NCBI GenBank assembly: GCA_964557975.1
Contig: CAZLCG010000002.1
Span: 1-64,000 of the forward strand
Source of the DNA: Fimenecus sp964557975
GTDB lineage: Bacteria > Bacillota > Clostridia > Oscillospirales > Acutalibacteraceae
DNA: 64,000 nucleotides
Direction of reading: 5' to 3'
Within the stretch, counting starts at the first letter, position 1. Each line of letters begins with the position of its first letter. The notes beneath the pieces are model-generated. The model did not search any database, was not told the origin of the DNA, and worked only from the letters and a program-made list of their open reading frames with translations. Positions 58,134-64,000 of the stretch are shown piece after piece. Position numbers and translations under genes: made by a program.

Positions 58134-59882
58134 ATGAACAGTATATGGACCGATAAGGTTAATAAAGCCTGCCCTCTTCCCGAATATCCCAGACCTCAGT
58201 TTGAAAGGGAGCTATGGCAAAATCTCAACGGTATTTTTGATTATAAAATTGCAACAAGAGGGGAAAAGTGGATTTCAGAGTTCGATGGGCAAATTCTTGT
58301 TCCGTTTGCTGTCGAAAGTATGCTTTCGGGCGCGGAAAAGTATTTAAAGCCGTCGGAAAGGCTTTGGTATCAAAAGAAATTCACCCTCAACGACGCGCTT
58401 AAAGGTAAAAATATTATTCTCAATTTCGGCGCTGTTGATTGGCAATGCAAGGTTTATATCAACAAAGAGCTTGTCGGCACGCATACGGGCGGTTACTGCG
58501 CCTTTTCTTTTGATATAACCGAATATCTGCGCGACGGCGAAAACACGCTTACCGTCTGCGTTTATGACCCTACCGAAGCGGGCTGGCAGCAAAGGGGAAA
58601 GCAGGACAATCACCCTCACGGCTTTTGGTATACGCCCACCTCGGGCATATGGCAGACCGTTTGGCTTGAGGCGGTCAGCGAATGCCGCATAGAAAAGATT
58701 AAAATTCTGCCCGATATTGATACAGAGACATTTAATATCAAATCCTTTTTATCCGATGATAAAAACGTTTCGCTTAAAATCACCGTTTCGGACGGCGAAA
58801 ATGTTGTTTTGTCAAAGGATATTTCTACAGATGAAACCGTTAAGCTTAAAAATCCAAAGCTTTGGAGCTGCGAAGAACCCAATCTCTATTACATAACGCT
58901 TGAGCTTTTTAAAAACGGCGAAATAACGGATACGGTAAAAAGCTATTTCGGGATGAGAAAGTTCTGTATCGCTAAGGATAAATTCGGTGTAACGCGCCTG
59001 TTTTTAAACCATGAGCCTTATTTTCAAAGGGGACTTCTCGACCAAGGCTATTGGTGCGACGGAGGATTAACTCCGCCTACTGATGAGGCTATGATATTTG
59101 ATATATCCGAGATGAAGCGGTTGGGCTTTAATATGCTTCGCAAGCATATAAAAATGGAGCCTATGCGCTGGTATTATCACTGTGACAGGCTCGGTATGCT
59201 TGTTTGGCAGGATATGATGAGCGGCGGAAAATACATTGGCGATTTTTATGCGGGGGTTCTTCCGAATATCGGCATAAAAAATATAAAGGACGATAAATAC
59301 GAAACCTTCAGCCGCGGCGAAAAAAAATGGCGCGACGACTATAAGCGCGAGCTGGGAGAAATGCTCGAACAGCTTTATAACTGCGTTTCGATTTATTGCT
59401 GGGTCCCGTTTAACGAGGCTTGGGGGCAGTTTGACGCGCTTAAAATATGCAAATATGTAAAATCAGTCGACCCCTCACGCGTCGTTGACCATGCAAGCGG
59501 CTGGTACGACCAAGGCGGCGGCGATATTATGAGTATGCACAAGTATATTCTGCCTATAAGACTTCCTAAGCTTGATAATAAACGGGCGTTTGTAATTACC
59601 GAGTTCGGCGGATATTCGAGAAAGGTTACAGACCATATCTGGAACGCGAAAAAGGCGTTCGGCTATCTTATGTTTAAGGATAAGGAAAGGCTTTCGGCGG
59701 CTTATAAAAAGCTGCACGAAAAGCAGATTATCCCTCTAATAGACAAAGGGCTTTCGGGTACGGTTTATACGCAGGTAAGCGATGTTGAAAACGAGGTCAA
59801 CGGTATTTTTACATATGACAGAGCGCACATAAAAATTGATGAGGAAGTTATCAAGAATATTAACTCCCAATTAAAACTGTAA
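58134..59882 (+). CDS. Glycoside hydrolase family 2 enzyme
   Basis: A 582-residue GH2 enzyme (beta-galactosidase, beta-glucuronidase or mannosidase group). The N-terminal jelly-roll sugar-binding domain (about 15-185) contains VDWQCKVYINKELVGTHTGGY. An Ig-like domain follows (about 185-275), then the TIM barrel. Acid/base E428 is in PFNEAWGQ and nucleophile E490 in ITEFGG. There is no signal peptide, so it acts inside the cell on imported sugars. It is shorter than LacZ. ATG 58134 follows AAGGAGGCG. The WYL regulator 12 nt downstream probably controls it. Exact sugar unknown. Confidence 0.9.
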   Translation: MNSIWTDKVNKACPLPEYPRPQFERELWQNLNGIFDYKIATRGEKWISEFDGQILVPFAVESMLSGAEKYLKPSERLWYQKKFTLNDALKGKNIILNFGAVDWQCKVYINKELVGTHTGGYCAFSFDITEYLRDGENTLTVCVYDPTEAGWQQRGKQDNHPHGFWYTPTSGIWQTVWLEAVSECRIEKIKILPDIDTETFNIKSFLSDDKNVSLKITVSDGENVVLSKDISTDETVKLKNPKLWSCEEPNLYYITLELFKNGEITDTVKSYFGMRKFCIAKDKFGVTRLFLNHEPYFQRGLLDQGYWCDGGLTPPTDEAMIFDISEMKRLGFNMLRKHIKMEPMRWYYHCDRLGMLVWQDMMSGGKYIGDFYAGVLPNIGIKNIKDDKYETFSRGEKKWRDDYKRELGEMLEQLYNCVSIYCWVPFNEAWGQFDALKICKYVKSVDPSRVVDHASGWYDQGGGDIMSMHKYILPIRLPKLDNKRAFVITEFGGYSRKVTDHIWNAKKAFGYLMFKDKERLSAAYKKLHEKQIIPLIDKGLSGTVYTQVSDVENEVNGIFTYDRAHIKIDEEVIKNINSQLKL

Positions 59883-59893
59883 GGTGGATTTGT

Positions 59894-60901
59894 ATGCCTA
59901 ACAAATACGCTCAAAAGCTTAAAATGCTGTATATTCTCAAGGATCTTACGGAGAACAGCGATGAAAACAATCCGCTTGACTCCGAAAGACTTATTCTTAA
60001 CCTGAAAAATCACGGAATCGACGCCGAGAGAAAGTCCGTTTATAAGGATATTTCCGTGCTTCGCGAATTCGGAATCGACATTATCAGAACACGCTCGGGC
60101 AACAAATGCGGTTATTTTATAGGCGCAAGGGAATTTGAGGTCGCGGAGGTTCGTCTTTTGTGCGACGCTATACAGGCGGCTAATTTTATTTCGCAGAAAA
60201 AGACAAAACAGCTTCTTACTAAAATATATACTCTTGTAAGCAAGGGGCAGGCTGAAACAATTAAAGACCAAGTCTATGTCGACAACCGCCCGAAATGCAC
60301 AAACGAAAACCTTTATTACACTATAGATAAGCTTGACAGGGCGATAGGCGGTAAAAGGCAGGTAAAAATCGTTTACCGAAAGCGCAAAATAGGGGAGTGC
60401 AACAAGGCGGAGTATGAGGAGAAGATTCATTTTATAAGCCCATATGCGCTTATATGGTCAAACGACCATTACTATCTCGTCGGCAACAACCGCAATTACA
60501 GCAATATTATGGTTACGCGTATTGACCGAATTAAATCGGTTGAAATTCTCGAGGATTCGCCGAGCAGGAGCTTTTCGGACGTTTCCGTATATAAGGACCG
60601 CTTCGACTCGGCGGATTACGCCGCAAAGCATTTTAATATGTTTTCCGGAGAACCCGAGTCTGTCGAGCTTGTTTGCAGCAACCTTATAATCGACGATATA
60701 ATTGACCGCTTCGGCGACAACGTAAGTATAATGAAATACGGCGACGACCGTTTCAGAATTTCCGTAAACGCCGCTGTCAGCGAGGGGCTTGTTTCTTGGA
60801 TTATGCAGTTCGGCAATAAAATTGAGGTCAAAAAGCCCGACAATCTAAAGAAAATGGTTATTGACAAGGCTGACGAAATTAAAGATGTTTATTTAATCTG
60901 A
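59894..60901 (+). CDS. HTH-WYL domain transcriptional regulator
   Basis: A 335-residue YafY-like regulator. The N-terminal winged helix (about 8-75) includes ERKSVYKDISVLREFGIDI. The WYL domain (about 140-235) has the region ALIWSNDHYYLVGNNRNYSN, with WYL-like residues in altered form, and a C-terminal WCX extension follows. WYL domains bind nucleotides, nucleic acids or other ligands. It is co-directional with the GH2 gene after 12 nt and so is likely its local regulator, which is inference. Confidence 0.88.
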   Translation: MPNKYAQKLKMLYILKDLTENSDENNPLDSERLILNLKNHGIDAERKSVYKDISVLREFGIDIIRTRSGNKCGYFIGAREFEVAEVRLLCDAIQAANFISQKKTKQLLTKIYTLVSKGQAETIKDQVYVDNRPKCTNENLYYTIDKLDRAIGGKRQVKIVYRKRKIGECNKAEYEEKIHFISPYALIWSNDHYYLVGNNRNYSNIMVTRIDRIKSVEILEDSPSRSFSDVSVYKDRFDSADYAAKHFNMFSGEPESVELVCSNLIIDDIIDRFGDNVSIMKYGDDRFRISVNAAVSEGLVSWIMQFGNKIEVKKPDNLKKMVIDKADEIKDVYLI

Positions 60902-60966
60902 TAACCGCTTGTGCATTATTAACAAAAATTTTTCCATAATATCTTTAGGTTATCTTTCTATTGTAC

Positions 60967-60995
60967 TTGAAAAATTTTAAAGATTGTTATAAAAT
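60967..60995 (+). promoter_or_regulatory. Promoter of pgk-tpiA-gpmI
   Basis: TTGAAA (60967-60972), a 17-nt spacer and TAAAAT (60990-60995), about 49 nt before pgk. Confidence 0.6.
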
Positions 60996-61043
60996 AAACA
61001 AGGTAAAATTTGTAAATTATGCAATTTGAAAGGAATGTTACAA

Positions 61044-62240
61044 ATGAGCAGTGCATTAAACAAAATGACAGTTGAAGATTTTGACGTTAAGGGCAAAAAA
61101 GTCCTTGTCCGCTGTGACTTTAACGTTAAAATGGAAAACGGAGTTATCACAAGTGATAAAAGAATTGTGGCTTCGCTTCCCACCATCAAATATCTTATTG
61201 ACAACGGCGCAAAGGTTATTCTTTGCTCTCACCTCGGCAGACCGAAGGGAGAGGTTAACCCCGAGTTTTCAATGAAGCCCGTCGCCGCGCGTCTTTCGGA
61301 GCTTTTAAATCAGCCCGTTAAAATGGCGGACGATGTAGTAGGCGAAAGCGCTCAGGCTCTTGCCGCAGAGCTTCGTGACGGCGAGGTCCTTTTGCTTGAA
61401 AACGTTCGCTTTGAACCCGGTGAAACAAAGAACGATCCCGAGCTTTCAAAGAAATTTGCCGCTCTTGCCGACCTTTATGTTAACGACGCTTTCGGCTCTG
61501 CGCACAGAGCGCACTCGTCAACAACGGGTGTTGCGGATTATCTTCCGGCGGCTTGCGGCTATCTTATTCAGAAAGAAATTCAGTTTATCGGCGGCGCTCT
61601 TGAAAATCCCAAAAGACCGCTTGTTGCAATTCTCGGCGGCGCAAAGGTTTCCGATAAAATCGGCGTAATTACAAACCTTATTGACAAGTGCGATACGCTT
61701 ATTGTCGGCGGCGGAATGGCTTACACATTTATGAAGGCGCTTGGGCATCAAACCGGCAATTCTCTGCTTGAAGAGGATAAAATCGACCTTGCAAAGGAAA
61801 TGATGGAAAAGGCTGAAAAGAAGGGCGTTAAATTCCTTATTCCCGTTGACAATAAGGTTGGTAAGGAATATAAGTCCGACACAGAGGCTATGGTCGTAAA
61901 CTCCGACGAAATTCCCGACGGCTGGATGGGACTTGACATAGGTCCCGAAACACAAAAGTTATTTGCCGACGCTGTCAAAGACGCAGGCACGGTAATCTGG
62001 AACGGACCTATGGGCGTTTCGGAATGGGAGAATTTCGCTTCGGGCACTGTTGCCGTTGCTACGGCAATCGCCGAAAGCGGCGCTGTTTCGATTATCGGCG
62101 GCGGCGACTCCGCGGCGGCAATTCAGAAGCTCGGCTTTGCCGACAAAATGTCGCATATCTCAACCGGCGGCGGCGCTTCGCTCGAATACCTTGAGGGCAA
62201 AGAGCTTCCCGGAATTGCGGCTCTTAACGATAAGGAATAA
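61044..62240 (+). CDS. pgk: Phosphoglycerate kinase
   Basis: A 398-residue glycolytic kinase that makes ATP from 1,3-bisphosphoglycerate. KKVLVRCDFNVKMENG, SHLGRPKGE and the C-terminal nucleotide region with IIGGGDSAAAIQKLG and HISTGGGASLEYLEG are complete. The ATG at 61044 has AAAGGA upstream; a GTG-type extension from 61026 is not needed. It heads a glycolytic cluster; gapA is not in the window. Confidence 0.98.
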   Translation: MSSALNKMTVEDFDVKGKKVLVRCDFNVKMENGVITSDKRIVASLPTIKYLIDNGAKVILCSHLGRPKGEVNPEFSMKPVAARLSELLNQPVKMADDVVGESAQALAAELRDGEVLLLENVRFEPGETKNDPELSKKFAALADLYVNDAFGSAHRAHSSTTGVADYLPAACGYLIQKEIQFIGGALENPKRPLVAILGGAKVSDKIGVITNLIDKCDTLIVGGGMAYTFMKALGHQTGNSLLEEDKIDLAKEMMEKAEKKGVKFLIPVDNKVGKEYKSDTEAMVVNSDEIPDGWMGLDIGPETQKLFADAVKDAGTVIWNGPMGVSEWENFASGTVAVATAIAESGAVSIIGGGDSAAAIQKLGFADKMSHISTGGGASLEYLEGKELPGIAALNDKE

Positions 62241-62250
62241 TTATATTAAA

Positions 62251-62280
62251 TTGCAGGTGAGCCTTTTTGTTCACCTGCAA
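62251..62280 (+). other. Perfect hairpin between pgk and tpiA
   Basis: TTGCAGGTGA (62251-62260) pairs perfectly with TCACCTGCAA (62271-62280) around GCCTTTTTGT. It is not followed by a U tract, so partial termination or mRNA processing/stability is more likely than a full stop. Confidence 0.6.
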
Positions 62281-62305
62281 AATATTGTGACAGGAGATTA
62301 AATTT

Positions 62306-63073
62306 ATGAAAAAATCCGTAAGAAGCGCAGTTATCGCAGGTAACTGGAAGATGAACAAAACTCCGAGCGAAGCAAAGGCTTTAATTGAAGACATGAAGCC
62401 CCTTGTAAAAGACGCCGACTGCGACGTGGTTCTCTGCGTCCCGTATATTGATATTCCCGCGGCTGTTGAAGCGGCTAAAGGCTCTAATATTAAAATCGGC
62501 GCTGAAAACGTTCATTTTAAGGCTTCGGGTGCATATACGGGCGAAGTTTCGGCTGATATGCTTAAAGAGGCGGGCGTTGAGTATGTTGTTATCGGTCATT
62601 CGGAAAGAAGAACATACTTCGGCGAAACCGACAAGACCGTTAACCTTCGTACTCTTGCCGCGTTAAACGGCGGCTTTAAAGCTATTGTCTGCGTCGGCGA
62701 AACTCTTGAGCAGAGAGAGCTTGGCTACACCGAAACACTGCTTAAATACCAGACTAAGATGGCTCTTACAAATGTTACCGCCGAGCAGCTCAAAAATGTA
62801 ATTATCGCTTACGAGCCGGTTTGGGCAATCGGCACGGGCGTTACCGCTACAGCCGATCAGGCTGACGAGGGCAACGGCTATGTGCGCGCGGCAATCGCCG
62901 AGGTTTACGGTGCGGACGCGGCGGAAAAGGTTACCGTTCAGTACGGCGGCTCAATGAACGCAAAGAACGCCGACGAGCTTCTTTCAAAGGTTAATGTCGA
63001 CGGCGGTCTTATCGGCGGCGCATCGTTAAAGGCTGAGGATTTCTCAATCATTGTTAAGGCGGCTTCAAAATAA
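62306..63073 (+). CDS. tpiA: Triosephosphate isomerase
   Basis: A 255-residue TIM that interconverts DHAP and glyceraldehyde-3-phosphate. AGNWKMNKTPSEA holds the Asn/Lys of the active site. VVIGHSERR has the catalytic His, AYEPVWAIGTG the catalytic Glu with loop 6, and YGGSMNAKNADELL binds phosphate. Preceded by AGGAG. It lies between pgk and gpmI. Confidence 0.98.
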   Translation: MKKSVRSAVIAGNWKMNKTPSEAKALIEDMKPLVKDADCDVVLCVPYIDIPAAVEAAKGSNIKIGAENVHFKASGAYTGEVSADMLKEAGVEYVVIGHSERRTYFGETDKTVNLRTLAALNGGFKAIVCVGETLEQRELGYTETLLKYQTKMALTNVTAEQLKNVIIAYEPVWAIGTGVTATADQADEGNGYVRAAIAEVYGADAAEKVTVQYGGSMNAKNADELLSKVNVDGGLIGGASLKAEDFSIIVKAASK

Positions 63074-63123
63074 TTCGGTGCAAGGTGAAGCAGAGTAAAA
63101 AATACGACGAAAGGAACGATACC

Positions 63124-63189
63124 GTGCATAAAAAGCTGCTCTTCTATGGCTTTTTGCGCGATTTTTGTATCGCATGGCGATTAATATGA
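63124..63189 (+). CDS. Putative 21-residue leader peptide coupled to gpmI
   Basis: A GTG-started frame (63124) with AAAGGAA at 9-nt spacing encodes about 21 residues (HKKLLFYGFLRDFCIAW core) and stops at TGA 63187-63189. That stop overlaps the gpmI ATG (ATGA). gpmI has no Shine-Dalgarno of its own, so translation of this leader may bring ribosomes to gpmI. I read it directly, but expression is untested. Confidence 0.4.
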   Translation: MHKKLLFYGFLRDFCIAWRLI

Positions 63190-64000
63190 AAAAACCTGTT
63201 GTTTTATGTATAATGGACGGCTTCGGCTATAACCCTTCGGATTACGGCAATGCAATCAGAGCGGCAAAAACGCCGAGGCTTGACGAAATAATGAAAAACA
63301 ACCCTATGACCTATATCGGCGCGTCGGGTATGGATGTAGGTCTTCCCGACGGTCAGATGGGTAACTCCGAGGTCGGTCACACCAATATCGGCGCGGGCAG
63401 GGTCGTATATCAGGAATTGACAAGAATAACAAAGTCTATTAAAGACGGCGATTTCTTTACCAACGAAGCGTTTACGGGCGCTGTTGAAAACTGTAAAAAT
63501 AACGGCTCCGCGCTTCATTTGATCGGGCTTTTATCTGACGGCGGCGTTCACAGCCATAACACTCACCTTTACGGGCTTCTTGAGCTTGCAAAAAAAAGCG
63601 GTCTTTCAAAGGTATACGTTCACGCGCTTCTTGACGGTAGGGACGTTCCACCGACATCGGGCGTTGAATACATCAAAGAGCTTGAAGAAAAGATGAATGA
63701 AATCGGCGTCGGTGAAATCGCAACGGTAATGGGCAGATTTTACGCTATGGACCGCGACAATATGTGGGACAGAGTCGGTATGGCTTACAACGCCATGGTA
63801 AACGGCGAGGGAATAAAGACAGATTCTGCTCTTGACGCTGTTTTAAAGTCCTATGAAACCGTTGACGGCGACGGGAAGAACCTTACCGATGAATTTGTTA
63901 TGCCTACCGTCTGCTCAAAAGGGGAAAGCATCAAAGCCGACGATTCCGTTATTTTCTTTAACTTCCGCCCCGACAGAGCGAGGGAGATTACAAGAACCTT
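63186..64000 (+). CDS. gpmI: 2,3-bisphosphoglycerate-independent phosphoglycerate mutase (partial)
   Basis: The first 271 residues of a gene that runs past the window end. KPVVLCIMDGFGYNPSDYG contains the metal-binding Asp. GQMGNSEVGHTNIGAGRVVYQ carries the catalytic Ser (about residue 62). LIGLLSDGGVHSHNTHL and LLDGRDVPPTSG are typical. It converts 3- to 2-phosphoglycerate with manganese. ATG 63186 has no good ribosome binding site and overlaps the stop of a short leader frame; an in-frame ATG at 63174 is a weaker alternative. Confidence 0.95.
   Translation, partial: MKKPVVLCIMDGFGYNPSDYGNAIRAAKTPRLDEIMKNNPMTYIGASGMDVGLPDGQMGNSEVGHTNIGAGRVVYQELTRITKSIKDGDFFTNEAFTGAVENCKNNGSALHLIGLLSDGGVHSHNTHLYGLLELAKKSGLSKVYVHALLDGRDVPPTSGVEYIKELEEKMNEIGVGEIATVMGRFYAMDRDNMWDRVGMAYNAMVNGEGIKTDSALDAVLKSYETVDGDGKNLTDEFVMPTVCSKGESIKADDSVIFFNFRPDRAREITRT

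Noticed and set aside
60905..60930. Possible Rex operator before pgk (TTGTGC...TAACAA)
   Set aside because: The spacing is one base short of the Rex consensus and the halves are imperfect; I do not call it.
1..64000. CRISPR arrays, IS elements, prophage, integrases, rRNA, tmRNA
   Set aside because: I saw no spaced direct repeats, transposase or integrase motifs, or structural RNA signatures beyond the riboswitch, T-box, S2 leader and one tRNA.

Overview
The window reads as chromosomal DNA of a Gram-positive, anaerobic, endospore-forming member of the Clostridia, probably an Oscillospiraceae/Ruminococcaceae-type gut organism. The evidence is an intact spoIIIAA-AH operon, spoIIR, a tepA-ylzJ-spoIIIE cluster, a Rex repressor, a T-box leader, a cobalamin riboswitch, strong AAGGAGG-type ribosome binding sites, frequent TTG/GTG starts and YfhO- and DUF5685-type proteins. 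I see no phage, IS element, transposon, CRISPR array or rRNA. The only mobile-looking material is two families of short palindromic intergenic repeats.

Layout: 0.2-5.1 kb carries spoIIR, then a GH20 hexosaminidase, a Na/Pi symporter and DegV; a PHP-domain phosphoesterase lies on the minus strand. 6.0-11.1 kb is a three-gene flavin/Fe-S complex: a NuoE-like subunit, a NuoF/HydB-like subunit and a 933-residue hybrid of NuoG N-terminus, GltD/NfnB-like core and formate-dehydrogenase-like Fe-S stub. It resembles an electron-bifurcating transhydrogenase. 11.1-13.2 kb is a cobalamin riboswitch with a terminator controlling two exported proteins that together look like a split transcobalamin/intrinsic factor. 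13.4-17.7 kb holds metF, a DUF5685 protein, a degenerate J-domain protein, a membrane protein, pyrE and radC. 17.9-22.7 kb is uvrBA with an SOS-like box; a large YfhO protein lies on the minus strand to 25.9 kb.

26.0-40.5 kb is a long conserved block: spoIIIAA-AH, Asp23, nusB, a TsaD-like M22 protein, xseAB, ispA, dxs, tlyA, nadK, argR and recN. A T-box-controlled tyrS follows. The minus-strand acn-icd-rex operon (42.2-46.0 kb) pairs citrate-to-oxoglutarate enzymes with a NADH sensor. tepA-ylzJ-spoIIIE, an exported metallo-beta-lactamase-fold protein with a DUF3006 partner, an rpsB leader with rpsB-tsf, asnB, ldh and a minus-strand mreB follow. After a tRNA-Leu(UAG) come a GH2 glycosidase with a WYL regulator and the glycolytic genes pgk, tpiA and gpmI; gpmI is cut by the window edge.

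The physiology suggested is fermentative: lactate dehydrogenase, glycolysis, redox balancing by a flavin-based complex and Rex, use of host or plant glycans by GH20/GH2 enzymes, and possibly scavenging of corrinoids at the cell surface. The two observations most worth following are the riboswitch-controlled split transcobalamin-like pair and the hybrid NuoG/NfnB/FDH-stub subunit.
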